61,416 bases of DNA from an uncultured Coriobacteriaceae bacterium (lineage in GTDB: Bacteria; Actinomycetota; Coriobacteriia; Coriobacteriales; Eggerthellaceae), in the NCBI GenBank assembly GCA_900552585.1, contig USAB01000002.1, positions 1-61,416 of the forward strand. Reading direction: 5' to 3'. Below the pieces are notes generated by a model. It saw only the letters and a list, made by a program, of their open reading frames with translations, was not told the origin of the DNA and did no database searches. Positions 1 through 8,863 of this stretch are shown piece by piece (positions within the stretch are counted from its first letter, which is position 1; each line of letters opens with the position of its first letter). Made by a program: the position numbers and the translations under genes.

Positions 1-422
1 TCGATGAGGTAGGCCTGGCGCGCGCCGGCCTGGATGGTGGCCTCGAACACCGCGCGCTTCTCGACCGACGTTGCACCGCAAGGGATGCATACGACGATGC
101 GCGGCTTGGGCTGCCAAGGATAGCGGCGCGGAGCCGCCTTGTTGATGAACGCCGAGATCATAGCCTCGGTCACATCGTAATCGGCAACGACGCCGTCATG
201 CAGCGGATGCTCCGCAGAAAATGCCTCCGGCGTGTGGTTGATCATATTCTTAGCTTCTCGGCCAACGGCCAAAACGCGCATTGTACTTTTTTCGATGGCC
301 ACCACGGACGGTTCGTTGATGACGATGCCCTCTCCGGAGATGGCGACAAGGGTATTGGCGGTTCCGAGGTCGATCGCCATATCGTATGACGACCCTGCGG
401 CGAAACTATCAAGCCATGACAT
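1..422 (-). CDS. mreB: Rod-shape-determining protein MreB, N-terminal part
   Basis: This is the first 140 codons of a bacterial actin homologue that polymerises under the membrane and guides cell-wall synthesis; the rest lies beyond the left edge. The phosphate-1 loop of the actin fold is visible near the start as IDLGTANTLV, followed by VINEPSVVAIE and a VVCIPCG strand, the usual MreB/Mbl order. The ATG at 422 is preceded by a GAGGGGG ribosome-binding site. A nearer ATG at 417 runs into a stop after two codons and is excluded. MreB and its paralogue Mbl cannot be told apart from this fragment. Confidence 0.9.
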   Translation of the reverse strand, partial: MSWLDSFAAGSSYDMAIDLGTANTLVAISGEGIVINEPSVVAIEKSTMRVLAVGREAKNMINHTPEAFSAEHPLHDGVVADYDVTEAMISAFINKAAPRRYPWQPKPRIVVCIPCGATSVEKRAVFEATIQAGARQAYLI

Positions 423-534
423 TACTAGGCAGCCCCCTCGATGGTCGATTCATGAAATCAGATTCTAACACCACGTACTTACGCACTGGAAGCATTGCTG
501 GTAAATTCACGAGCCACGCATACGTATAGAGGAA

Positions 535-566
535 AAGCGGAGCCGTTCTTCCAAACGGCTCCGCTT
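535..566 (-). terminator. Rho-independent terminator of leuA
   Basis: A 13-bp perfect stem (AAGCGGAGCCGTT with its complement) with a 6-base loop is followed on the minus strand by TTTT. It starts about 40 bases past the leuA stop. Confidence 0.85.
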
Positions 567-604
567 AGGAAAATACAGACGATAATCCAGCAGCTGCAGT
601 TGCG

Positions 605-2143
605 TTACTTGCGCTGCTTCTCCTGCTCGGCGTGAAGCAGGCGGTTCAATGCATGCAGGTACGCTTTCGTGGAGGATACGATGATGTCGCTGTCCGCTCC
701 GCGTCCCGTGAACACATCGCCATCGGCATTCGTAACGCGAATCGTAACCTCGCCCAGGGCATCAATGCCGCGCGTGACGCTTTGCACGGAGAACTCAGTC
801 AGGTCGTTCTGAACGTCCACGACGTTGTTGACGGCCTTGTAGACAGCGTCCACCGGACCCGTGCCGACGGCGCATGCAACATGCTCCACACCGTTCGGAT
901 CGCTCAGGATGACCGTCGCCGTCGGGGTCAGAGGCTGACCGCAGCTGATCTGAACGGACTTGAGCGCGTACATACCGGTCTGGGAGGTGCGGCTATCCTC
1001 GCCTACCAGAGATTCCAGATCCTCGTCGTAGATCTCCTTCTTCTTATCGGCAAGGTCGAGGAACGCCTCATACATGCGGTCCAGATCTTCACCCTCGAAA
1101 TGATAGCCCAGCGCATCCAGACGGTGCTTCAGGGCAGCATGGCCGCTGCGGGCGGAGAGCACAATCTCGCTCTTGCCGGCACCGACCTCGGCGGGATCGA
1201 TGATCTCGTACGTCGTGCGCTTCTTCAGTACGCCATCCTGATGGATGCCGGAAGAATGGGCAAATGCGTTTGCACCGACGATAGCCTTATTCGGCTGCAC
1301 GACGAAACCGGTGATGTTGGAAACCAAACGGCTGGCACGCATGATCTCCTTGGTGTTGATATCCGTGTAGGCATCCAGCTCTTTGCCATGCATCTTAATG
1401 CCCATGACAACTTCTTCGAGGGCCGTGTTACCGGCGCGCTCGCCCAAGCCGTTGATGGTGCATTCAAGCTGCGTAGCACCGTTCTCGACACCGGCCAGCG
1501 ACAGGGCCGTTGCCATGCCCAGATCGTTATGGCAATGCACGGAAAGCGTGACGTTCTCGATACCGTCGACATGCTCCATCAGATACTTGATACGACGGCC
1601 GTATTCATCGGGAAGCGAATACCCGGTGGTATCGGGAATGTTCACGACGGTGGCGCCCGCTTTGATTACGGCCTGCAGGACCTTCGCCAAGAACTCGTAA
1701 TCGGAACGGCCGGCGTCCTCAGCGTAGAACTGCACGTCGTCAACGTACTGCTTTGCGTATTTCACGCAATGAACGGCACGCTCGAGGCACTGGTCTTCGG
1801 TGATATGCAGCTTGTCATGCATATGGCTGGGAGAAACGCCCAATCCGGTCTGAATGCGGGGGAACTGGGCAACCTTCAGGCAATCGCCGGCGGAATCTAT
1901 ATCCTTATCCACGGCGCGCGTCAGACCGCATACGATGGCGTTACCGCCCGCCTCCTTCGCAATAGCCTGCACGCTGGCGAAGTCGCCAGGAGAGGAAACC
2001 GGGAAACCGGCTTCGATAACATCGACATTCAGACGCAGCAGCTGGCGCGTAATCTGCAACTTCTCTTCAGTGTTCATAGAAGCGCCGGGCGATTGCTCGC
2101 CGTCGCGCAAAGTGGTATCGAAGATCTGAATCTTGCGAGCCAT
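605..2143 (-). CDS. leuA: 2-isopropylmalate synthase
   Basis: LeuA condenses acetyl-CoA with 2-oxoisovalerate to 2-isopropylmalate, the first committed step of leucine synthesis. The DTTLRDGEQ motif is at residues 9-17, the metal-binding HCHND near residue 203, and GLGERAGN just after. The C-terminal 120 residues form the dimeric LeuA allosteric domain that binds leucine in this family. The 512-residue length is typical. It is the last gene of the ilv cluster but is separated from ilvC by a terminator and about 260 bases, so it may have its own promoter. Confidence 0.96.
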   Translation of the reverse strand: MARKIQIFDTTLRDGEQSPGASMNTEEKLQITRQLLRLNVDVIEAGFPVSSPGDFASVQAIAKEAGGNAIVCGLTRAVDKDIDSAGDCLKVAQFPRIQTGLGVSPSHMHDKLHITEDQCLERAVHCVKYAKQYVDDVQFYAEDAGRSDYEFLAKVLQAVIKAGATVVNIPDTTGYSLPDEYGRRIKYLMEHVDGIENVTLSVHCHNDLGMATALSLAGVENGATQLECTINGLGERAGNTALEEVVMGIKMHGKELDAYTDINTKEIMRASRLVSNITGFVVQPNKAIVGANAFAHSSGIHQDGVLKKRTTYEIIDPAEVGAGKSEIVLSARSGHAALKHRLDALGYHFEGEDLDRMYEAFLDLADKKKEIYDEDLESLVGEDSRTSQTGMYALKSVQISCGQPLTPTATVILSDPNGVEHVACAVGTGPVDAVYKAVNNVVDVQNDLTEFSVQSVTRGIDALGEVTIRVTNADGDVFTGRGADSDIIVSSTKAYLHALNRLLHAEQEKQRK

Positions 2144-2188
2144 AGCGTCTTCCCTTCTTGTTTAGCCCGATGACCTTATCTATGGGGC

Positions 2189-2248
2189 CATCGGTGTATC
2201 TGTAACTCGATTACCGATGATATACCACCGCTGATGCAATTCGAGCAA
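2189..2248 (-). promoter_or_regulatory. leuA: Possible leuA promoter and leader hairpin
   Basis: On the minus strand a TTGCTC box (2243-2248) sits 18 bases before TATATC (2219-2224). Just downstream, CATCGGT and ACCGATG (2189-2219) can pair as a short hairpin. The signals are weak; they would explain leuA expression after the terminator behind ilvC. Confidence 0.3.
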
Positions 2249-2321
2249 AAACTTCGGCCCGTCTGCGGATAGTCCACAGCTTCGTCAAAGCACGCCGGAA
2301 TAGGTGGGATGGCAATAAAAA

Positions 2322-2354
2322 GGCCGGCCCCCAAGCGTTCTCGGGGTACCGGCC
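2322..2354 (-). terminator. Terminator between ilvC and leuA
   Basis: On the minus strand GGCCGG plus CCCC pairs with GGGG plus CCGGCC, followed by TTTTTATT. It lies 50 bases past the ilvC stop and should separate ilvC from leuA transcription at least in part. Confidence 0.8.
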
Positions 2355-2405
2355 CGGTGTGCGGACATCTCCGTCCGCGTCAGCTCAGTTTGGCGAAAAG
2401 CCGAA

Positions 2406-3401
2406 TTACTTCTTAATCCAAGAGAACATGGAGCGAACCTTCTCGCCGGTGGTCTCGATCGGATGGTTGTTCATTTCCTCGCGCTTCTCCAGCAACCACT
2501 TGTGACCGTTCGCGCAATCGTCCATGAAGTCCTTTGCGAAGGAACCGTCCTGAATACGCTTCAGAATGGTCTTCATGGCCTCGCGGGACTTGTCATTGAT
2601 AACCATCGGGCCTGCGTAGTACTCGCCGTACTCGGCCGTGTTGGAGATAGAATAATTCATGAAGTGGATGCCGGACTCGTACATCAGGTCGACGATCATC
2701 TTCATCTCATGGTAGACCTCGAAGTAGGCCAGCTCGGGCGGATAGCCGGCGTCGGTCAGGGTCTCGAAACCAGCCTTGACCAGCTCGACCAAGCCGCCGC
2801 AGAGAACCGCCTGCTCGCCGAACAGGTCCTCTTCGGTCTCCTGTGCGAACGTACCCTTCATCAGGCCGGCACGGGCACCGCCGATAGCCGCGCCATAAGA
2901 CAGGGCAATATCCCATGCATTGCCGGTGGCATCCTCGTAGACGCAGCACAGGTCAGGCACGCCAGAACCTTCGGTGTACTGACGGCGGACGATATGGCCC
3001 GGACCCTTAGGAGCGACCATGATGACGTTCACACCTTCGGGAGCCTTGATGTAGCCGTAATGGATATTGAAACCATGGGCGAATGCCAGCGTATCGCCGG
3101 GGTGGAGGTGCTTGGCAATGTGCTCCTCATAGGTCTTGGCCTGAATCTCGTCGGGAATCAGGATCATAACGACATCGGCTTCTTCAGCAGCGGTGTCCAT
3201 GTCGGTGACGCGCAGGCCGGCCTCTTCAGCGACAGCAGCGGACTTAGAGCCAGGGCGCAGGCCGACGCGCACATCGCAGCCGGAATCCTTCAGGTTCAGC
3301 GCATGCGCATGGCCCTGGGAGCCGTAGCCGATGATGGCAATCTTCTTGGTCTGGATGAGCTCCGGATCGACGTCCTTTTCGTAAAGAATCTCAATAGCCA
3401 T
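2406..3401 (-). CDS. ilvC: Ketol-acid reductoisomerase
   Basis: IlvC isomerises and reduces acetolactate or acetohydroxybutyrate to the dihydroxy acids of valine and isoleucine synthesis, using NADPH and Mg2+. The Rossmann motif GYGSQGHAHALNL is at about residues 25-37, followed by a GLRPGSKS cofactor loop, and PKGPGHIVR is present. The 331-residue length fits class I enzymes. The frame stays open 38 codons further upstream, but the ATG at 3401 directly follows an AAGGAG ribosome-binding site and begins the conserved protein (MAIEILYEKD), so it is chosen. Confidence 0.96.
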   Translation of the reverse strand: MAIEILYEKDVDPELIQTKKIAIIGYGSQGHAHALNLKDSGCDVRVGLRPGSKSAAVAEEAGLRVTDMDTAAEEADVVMILIPDEIQAKTYEEHIAKHLHPGDTLAFAHGFNIHYGYIKAPEGVNVIMVAPKGPGHIVRRQYTEGSGVPDLCCVYEDATGNAWDIALSYGAAIGGARAGLMKGTFAQETEEDLFGEQAVLCGGLVELVKAGFETLTDAGYPPELAYFEVYHEMKMIVDLMYESGIHFMNYSISNTAEYGEYYAGPMVINDKSREAMKTILKRIQDGSFAKDFMDDCANGHKWLLEKREEMNNHPIETTGEKVRSMFSWIKK

Positions 3402-3536
3402 TTGTTTCTCCTTTTTCTTATGGCTGTTGTACACAATCTTGCACAGCTTTCCGCTGCGAAACCGCACCTCACGGATGCGACCATGAGCGAAGGCGCTGCT
3501 GCCAATCACGCACATTTCTCATCATACGCCTCTTCG

Positions 3537-4031
3537 CTATTCCCGCGCGCTTCTGGTCATGGCAATCTTGCCAGTTCGCGTAATCTCCTTGATTCCGAAG
3601 GCACGGAGCAGGTCCTCCATGCCGGCAAGCTTCGATTCCGATCCGGTTGCCTCGATGGTCAGGGAATTCTTCCCCACATCCACGACCTTCGCGCGGAATA
3701 TGTTCGCAATCTGAATCACCTCGTTGCGCTTGTCGGGCGGAGCGGCAACTTTCACCAGCATCAGCTCGCGGACAATAGCCTCGTCGTTCGTCAAGTCGCT
3801 GATCTTGTAAACGCTGACAAGCTTGTGGAGCTGTTTCGTGATCTGTTCGAAAGCCACGTCGTCCGCATTTACGACGGCGATAAGACGCGACATATTCAAA
3901 TCTTCCGTCGGAGCAACGGACAGCGACTCGATATTGAAGCCGCGACGGGAAACCAGACCTGTGACGCGACTCAGCACGCCGGGCTTGTTCTCCACCAGCA
4001 CGGAGAGAATATGCTTGTTGTTCTGGCTCAT
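3537..4031 (-). CDS. ilvN: Acetolactate synthase, small regulatory subunit
   Basis: This subunit activates the catalytic IlvB and gives feedback inhibition by valine. An N-terminal ACT domain (residues 7-80) begins ILSVLVENKPGVLSRV, the usual effector-binding fold, and a second ACT-like domain follows. At 164 residues it has the common length. The ATG overlaps the ilvB stop by four bases, indicating translational coupling and matched subunit production. Confidence 0.95.
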   Translation of the reverse strand: MSQNNKHILSVLVENKPGVLSRVTGLVSRRGFNIESLSVAPTEDLNMSRLIAVVNADDVAFEQITKQLHKLVSVYKISDLTNDEAIVRELMLVKVAAPPDKRNEVIQIANIFRAKVVDVGKNSLTIEATGSESKLAGMEDLLRAFGIKEITRTGKIAMTRSARE

Positions 4032-5857
4032 CGCATGCCTCCTTCGCTCTCATCCACGAACTCCGAGATATCCCCCACGGCAACGGCACCGATGACGTCG
4101 TCAAGACCGGCACCGGGCGCCACCATCGGGAAGACGTTGTCCTTCGTTGGAATGCGGAGATCGAGCAACGCGGGCTTGTCGGATTCCAGCAGGCGGACAA
4201 ACGCCTTCTCCACCTCGGCGGGCTTGCTGACGCGGTCGCCCACCCAGCTGTACGCATCGGCCAGCTTCACGAAATCCGGGTTGTCAGCCAGGATGGTCTG
4301 GCTGAATCGATCATCATAGAACAGGTTCTGCCACTGGTGCACCATGCCCAACGCGAGGTTGTTCATAATGACCACCTTGACGTTTGTCTTCTCAACGGCA
4401 GCCGTGGCCATCTCCTGCGAGCACATCTGGAACGAGCCGTCGCCCGTGATGAGTACGACCTGCTTTTCCGGATGTGCCACCTTCGCACCGATGGCAGCAG
4501 GCAGGCCGAAGCCCATGGTGCCGGCGCCACCGCTGGACAGGAAGGTCCGCGGCAGGTCGCAATCCAGGTGCTGCGCTGCCCACATCTGATGCTGACCGAC
4601 ATCCGTCACGATGATCGTGTTCTTCGGATCAAGCATGTCGTTCAGCAGGTCCAGCGCGCCTTCCGGTGTGATCTGCCCGCCCTTGTTCGGCACGCCCGGA
4701 TGGTAGAACGGGTACGTGGCGCGCCAGCGGTTGACCTTCTCCAGCCACTCCTTCGTCTGAGGCTTCGCATCGCGTTTCTTCAGCTCGGCGTTGATGGCCG
4801 CAAGCGCCGGCTTCGCATCGCCCACGATGGGCACGTCGGGCTGGCGGTTCTTACCGATTTCGGCGGGGTCGATATCGATATGGATGACCTTCGCGTTCTT
4901 CGCGAACGTGGACAGCTTGCCGGTAACGCGGTCGGAGAAGCGCGCGCCCACGGCAATGAGCAGGTCGGCGTTCGACGTGGTCATGTTCGCGTACTTCGAG
5001 CCGTGCATGCCCAGCATGCCCAGGCTCAGGTGATGCGTGTTCGGGAATGCACCCTTCGCCATAAGCGTGTTCACAACGGGAATCTGCATGCACTCCGCAA
5101 GTTCGCGCAGCTCGTCTTCCGCCTCGGAGGCGATGATGCCGCCACCGGCGTAGATGACAGGCTGCTTCGCCTCCATGATGGCGTCCACCGCTTGGCGGAT
5201 CTGCTTCGCGTTCGGCTTCACCGTGGGCTTGTAGGACGGCATGTTCACGAAATCGGGATAATGGAACTCGATTTCGGCGGAGCAGATGTCGCTGGGGATA
5301 TCGATAAGCACGGGACCCGGGCGACCGGTCTGCGCCAGATAGAACGCGTCGCGGAACGTGCGGGTCAGCTCTTCGGGATCCTGCAGCAGGTAGCTGTGCT
5401 TGACGATGGGCATCGTGATGCCCACGATGTCAGATTCCTGAAAGGCATCCGTGCCGATGACGGGCTGCGGCACCTGGCCGGTGATGACAACGAGCGGGAT
5501 GCTGTCCATGTACGCCGTGGCGATGCCGGTCACCGTATTCGTGGCGCCCGGGCCGGACGTGACGATGACGACGCCGGCCTTGCCGGTAGCGCGCGCATAG
5601 CCGTCCGCCTCATGCGTTGCGCCCTGTTCGTGACGGGCGAGCACATGGTGAATCTGCTTCGAATCGTACAGGGCATCGTAGATCTTGATGGCCTGTCCTC
5701 CGGGATAACCGAACACGGTGTCCACGCCCTCGGCCTCCAGGCTGGCGATAACGGCCTGAGCACCGGTGAGCACCTTGCCCTCCTTGGCTGTCTTGCTGCC
5801 GTAAAGCGGCAGGCCGCGGCCCGTGGTTCCCTTCTGTCTTTGCTGTTTTGCACCCAT
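4028..5857 (-). CDS. ilvB: Acetolactate synthase, large catalytic subunit
   Basis: IlvB is the thiamine-diphosphate enzyme that joins two pyruvates, or pyruvate and 2-oxobutyrate, in branched-chain amino acid synthesis. The N-terminal PYR domain shows VFGYPGGQAI and the catalytic Glu in RHEQGATHEADGYAR; the central FAD-associated domain follows; the C-terminal ThDP motif begins GDGSFQMCSQE and ends MNN. The protein has 609 residues. An N-terminal stretch of about 28 residues rich in Lys and Gly precedes the conserved fold. The start overlaps the ilvD stop by one base (TAATG). Confidence 0.96.
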   Translation of the reverse strand: MGAKQQRQKGTTGRGLPLYGSKTAKEGKVLTGAQAVIASLEAEGVDTVFGYPGGQAIKIYDALYDSKQIHHVLARHEQGATHEADGYARATGKAGVVIVTSGPGATNTVTGIATAYMDSIPLVVITGQVPQPVIGTDAFQESDIVGITMPIVKHSYLLQDPEELTRTFRDAFYLAQTGRPGPVLIDIPSDICSAEIEFHYPDFVNMPSYKPTVKPNAKQIRQAVDAIMEAKQPVIYAGGGIIASEAEDELRELAECMQIPVVNTLMAKGAFPNTHHLSLGMLGMHGSKYANMTTSNADLLIAVGARFSDRVTGKLSTFAKNAKVIHIDIDPAEIGKNRQPDVPIVGDAKPALAAINAELKKRDAKPQTKEWLEKVNRWRATYPFYHPGVPNKGGQITPEGALDLLNDMLDPKNTIIVTDVGQHQMWAAQHLDCDLPRTFLSSGGAGTMGFGLPAAIGAKVAHPEKQVVLITGDGSFQMCSQEMATAAVEKTNVKVVIMNNLALGMVHQWQNLFYDDRFSQTILADNPDFVKLADAYSWVGDRVSKPAEVEKAFVRLLESDKPALLDLRIPTKDNVFPMVAPGAGLDDVIGAVAVGDISEFVDESEGGMR

Positions 5858-7521
5858 TAGGAGAGATACGCCCCCTTATCTGCGCTCGTGACGAGCTTCG
5901 CATAGCGAGACAGCACGCCGGTGGTGTACTTCGGCGCGGGAGCCTTCCACGCAGCACGACGTTTCGCCAGCTCATCTTCAGGAACTTCCAGTTCGATGGT
6001 GCCCGCGGGGATGTCGATGGAAATCATATCGCCATCCTGGACCAGGGCGATGGGACCGCCCGCTGCGGCCTCGGGGCTGACATGGCCGACGCAGGGACCC
6101 TTCGTGGCGCCGCTGAAGCGGCCGTCTGTGATCAACGCAACGGACGTATCCAGGCCCATACCATAGATGGCGGACGTAGGCGTGAGCATCTCGCGCATGC
6201 CGGGGCCGCCTGCCGGGCCCTCGTAGCGGATGACGACGACCTCGCCCGGCTTGATCTTGCCGCCGAAGATGGCGTCGCAGGCCTCTTCCTCGCTATTGAA
6301 GACATGTGCAGGACCGCGGTGCTGCATCATCTCGGGTTTCACTGCGGACTGCTTGACAACGGCCGCATCCGGAGCCAGCGAACCGCGCAGCACGCGCAGG
6401 CCGCCCGTGGGGCTGTACGCGTTCTCCACGGTGCGGACGATCTCGCCGTCCACGGGCGAAGTGGAGTCGACCCATTCCTGCATGGTGCCGTGACACGTGA
6501 TGGCGTCCATGTCCAACAGGCCGTGGCGACCCAGCTCGCCGATGATGGCGGACACGCCGCCGACGCGGTAGAGGTCCTCTATGTGCAGCGGACCGGCCGG
6601 CGCGATGCGCGTCAGGTTCGGGGTCTTCTTGCATACCTCGTCCCAATCGTCCATGGTCACCGGGCAGCCGGCCGCGTGGGCGATGGCCGTCAGGTGAAGC
6701 ATCGTGTTCGTGGAACCGCCGAACGCCATGTCCAACACCATGCCATTATGGATGGAATGCTCGTTGATCAGGTCGCGGGCCGTAATGCCCTTCTCCAGAA
6801 GCTCCATGACCTTCATGCCGGCGTGCTTCGCAAGGCGGATACGCTCGGAATAGACGGCCGGGATGGTTCCGTTGCCCTCCAGCGCGATGCCCAGCGCTTC
6901 GGACAGGCAGCCGATGGAATTCGCGGTGAACATGCCGGAGCAGCTGCCGCACGTCGGGCATGCCGTGTTCTCGTACCACTTGCACTGATCCTCGGTCATG
7001 GTGCCGGCGGTGACGGCGCCCACGGCGTCGAACAGCGTGTTCAAGTCCGTCTCCGAACCGTCTTTATCGCGGCCGGCCAGCATGGGGCCGCCGGTGACGA
7101 CGACCGTGGGGATGTCGATGCGGCACGCAGCGATCAGCATGCCGGGAACGACCTTGTCGCAGCTGGGTATCAGCACCATGGCATCGAACTGATGACCCTG
7201 GATGCCGCATTCGACGCTGTCGGCGATTACCTCGCGGCTCGTCAGCGAATAGCGCATGCCGGCATGGTTCATGGCAATGCCGTCGCAGACGCCGATCGTA
7301 TTCATTTGGATAGGGGTACCGCCGGCTAGGCGGATGCCCGCCTTAACGGCCTCCGCAATCTGCGGAAGGTGGATATGACCGGGAATGATCTCGTTCTGGG
7401 AGGAGAACACCGCAACCAGGGGGCGCTCAAGCTCCTCATCCGTCAAACCGTCTGCCTTGAGCAGGCTGCGGTGGGGGGCACGAGCAAGACCCTTCTTCAC
7501 CGCATCGCTTCGAAGTTCCAT
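5857..7521 (-). CDS. ilvD: Dihydroxy-acid dehydratase
   Basis: IlvD dehydrates the dihydroxy acids to the 2-oxo acids of valine and isoleucine. The Fe-S cluster cysteines are visible in SCDKVVPG and CPTCGSCSGMFTANS; GPAGGPGMREML and TDGRFSGATKG near the C-terminus are family signatures. Length is 554 residues. It is the first gene of the operon, about 115 bases after the T-box terminator. The ATG at 7521 has only a weak purine stretch upstream; an ATG eight bases earlier is out of frame. Confidence 0.96.
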   Translation of the reverse strand: MELRSDAVKKGLARAPHRSLLKADGLTDEELERPLVAVFSSQNEIIPGHIHLPQIAEAVKAGIRLAGGTPIQMNTIGVCDGIAMNHAGMRYSLTSREVIADSVECGIQGHQFDAMVLIPSCDKVVPGMLIAACRIDIPTVVVTGGPMLAGRDKDGSETDLNTLFDAVGAVTAGTMTEDQCKWYENTACPTCGSCSGMFTANSIGCLSEALGIALEGNGTIPAVYSERIRLAKHAGMKVMELLEKGITARDLINEHSIHNGMVLDMAFGGSTNTMLHLTAIAHAAGCPVTMDDWDEVCKKTPNLTRIAPAGPLHIEDLYRVGGVSAIIGELGRHGLLDMDAITCHGTMQEWVDSTSPVDGEIVRTVENAYSPTGGLRVLRGSLAPDAAVVKQSAVKPEMMQHRGPAHVFNSEEEACDAIFGGKIKPGEVVVIRYEGPAGGPGMREMLTPTSAIYGMGLDTSVALITDGRFSGATKGPCVGHVSPEAAAGGPIALVQDGDMISIDIPAGTIELEVPEDELAKRRAAWKAPAPKYTTGVLSRYAKLVTSADKGAYLS

Positions 7522-7636
7522 TTCAACATCCCGTCTCTCATTCCCGCCCGAGGGCGGAATCCTTCTTACACCGGCGCGGCTTTACCGCACCCGATGCCCT
7601 GCACAGGCGCATCGGCCATGCAGGCGTGCCGTGCAA

Positions 7637-7667
7637 TAAAAAAACCCGGTGGCAAGTCGCCCCGGGT
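7637..7667 (-). terminator. Leader terminator of the T-box element
   Basis: On the minus strand ACCCGG pairs with CCGGGT across a 12-base loop and is followed by seven T residues. It lies 116 bases before ilvD. Part of its 3' arm can also pair with the T-box-like segment near 7731-7750, which would allow alternative folds. Confidence 0.85.
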
Positions 7668-7918
7668 ACGTAGCAGAGATATAGGATGCATACGCCGTCA
7701 ATCGCGTCCGCAATCCATAATGGACTGTTTCGGTGGTCACCGGTTCGACTTACTTGCTCCCCCGCCTGCGGAGATCTTCCGCAATACGGGCTCACGTTCG
7801 CTCAAACTGCTCGGAGGTGGCTTTCAGGACGTCCAACGCAAGCTCGCACCAACCGCTTGCTCTCTGAGGGAAGGATGGCCCTTACTTTCCTCTTCATCGC
7901 TTTAGCTATTAGGTTGTG
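7637..7918 (-). ncRNA. T-box riboswitch leader of the ilv operon
   Basis: A T-box leader senses uncharged tRNA and controls read-through of its terminator. On the minus strand, GAAGAGGAAAGTA (7883-7895) holds the AGTA box. AGAGAGC (7859-7865) and GGTTGGTG (7847-7854) match the distal stem I elements, and GAAAGCCACCTCCGAGC matches the 3' side of the specifier loop. GAGG and CCTC can form the lower stem I helix around that loop. The element ends in the terminator described separately. The position equivalent to the specifier reads GCC (7819-7821). The acceptor-binding T-box, GGTGACCACCG (7731-7741), departs from the common TGGNACCGCG form. Confidence 0.75.
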
Positions 7919-7924
7919 ATGCAC

Positions 7925-7952
7925 AGTATACTCAAGCAAGGACAGGTTTCAA
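7925..7952 (-). promoter_or_regulatory. Promoter of the ilv operon
   Basis: On the minus strand TTGAAA (7947-7952) and TATACT (7925-7930) are spaced by 16 bases. Transcription would begin near 7918, just before the T-box stem I. Confidence 0.65.
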
Positions 7953-8025
7953 GGCAGTTAACACATTTCGCCAGAAACCCGTCATATGGGGCATAACCGG
8001 TGCGGAGAAACACTGCCGCTTGCGC

Positions 8026-8859
8026 TTATAGTGCAGCCAGGATCGTTTCCATCAGTCGGCTGAAATCCGCTTCGCGCGTCTTTGCGACATCCATGACCTC
8101 GTCGGAATTCGGATCCGCGCCCGCAACGCCGCAGGCCATGTTCGACACCAGCGACATGCCCAGCACACGCATGCCCATGTGACGGGCCACGATGACCTCC
8201 TCCACCACGCTCATGGCAACGGTGTCGGCACCCCAGGATGCGAACATGCGAATCTCCGCGGGAGTTTCGAAACTGGGACCCAACAGACCCAGGTACACGC
8301 CCTGCTGCATACGGATGCCCAGCTTCTCACCGCATTGCGCCGCAAGCGCAACGAGCTGCGGGTCGAACGCGTCCAACATGGGGACGAAGCGGGGAGCCAG
8401 ACGGTCCGCATCGATGCCCACCAGCGGATTCGCGCCCGTGAAGTTGATCTGGTCTGTCATGACGCAAAAATCGCCGACGCGGTACGTCGGGTTGATGGCG
8501 CCTGCCGCATTCGTGGTGATGAGCGTGTCGATGCCGCACAACGCCATGAGCCAAATGGGGAACGCCACCTGCTGTGGCGTGTTTCCCTCGTACTTGTGCA
8601 GGCGCCCCTGCATGCACAGCACGCGCCGGTCCGTGCCGGGCACGGTGCCCAGCACGAAGCGCCCCACATGGCCCACAGCCGTGGACACCTTCATATGGGG
8701 GACGTCGGCGAACGGAAGGAAGCGCGCATCCTGCAGGCTCTCGGCAAACGGGTTCAAGCCGCTGCCCAGCACAACGCCCGCCACCGGCTTGTCCGCGCCG
8801 ATGAATGCGCGAAGCACCGGCTTCGCTTCTTCCAAATCCTCAACCAGGGTTTCCTTCAT
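8026..8859 (-). CDS. punA: Purine nucleoside phosphorylase
   Basis: This enzyme splits purine nucleosides with phosphate to free base and ribose-1-phosphate in purine salvage. Trimeric PNP family signatures are VVLGSGLNPFAE at residues 28-39, TTNAAGAIN, DQINFTGANPLVG and GPSFETPAE, which together line the phosphate, ribose and base sites. The ATG at 8859 follows AGGAGTAGGGGT and gives 277 residues; a longer frame to 8949 runs into prmC and adds nothing family-like. It starts 4 bases after the prmC stop, so the two are probably cotranscribed. Confidence 0.92.
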   Translation of the reverse strand: MKETLVEDLEEAKPVLRAFIGADKPVAGVVLGSGLNPFAESLQDARFLPFADVPHMKVSTAVGHVGRFVLGTVPGTDRRVLCMQGRLHKYEGNTPQQVAFPIWLMALCGIDTLITTNAAGAINPTYRVGDFCVMTDQINFTGANPLVGIDADRLAPRFVPMLDAFDPQLVALAAQCGEKLGIRMQQGVYLGLLGPSFETPAEIRMFASWGADTVAMSVVEEVIVARHMGMRVLGMSLVSNMACGVAGADPNSDEVMDVAKTREADFSRLMETILAAL

Positions 8860-8863
8860 ACCC

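Noticed and set aside
632..5860. Long plus-strand reading frames opposite leuA, ilvC, ilvN and ilvB (500-600 codons)
   Set aside because: They mirror strongly supported genes on the other strand, have Ala/Arg/His-rich composition, no family features and no ribosome-binding sites; they follow from high GC codon bias.
7538..7795. Minus-strand ORF in the ilv leader with several Ile, Leu and Val codons, as a possible attenuation leader peptide
   Set aside because: It lacks a ribosome-binding site, crosses the terminator and overlaps the T-box, which explains the conserved structure better.
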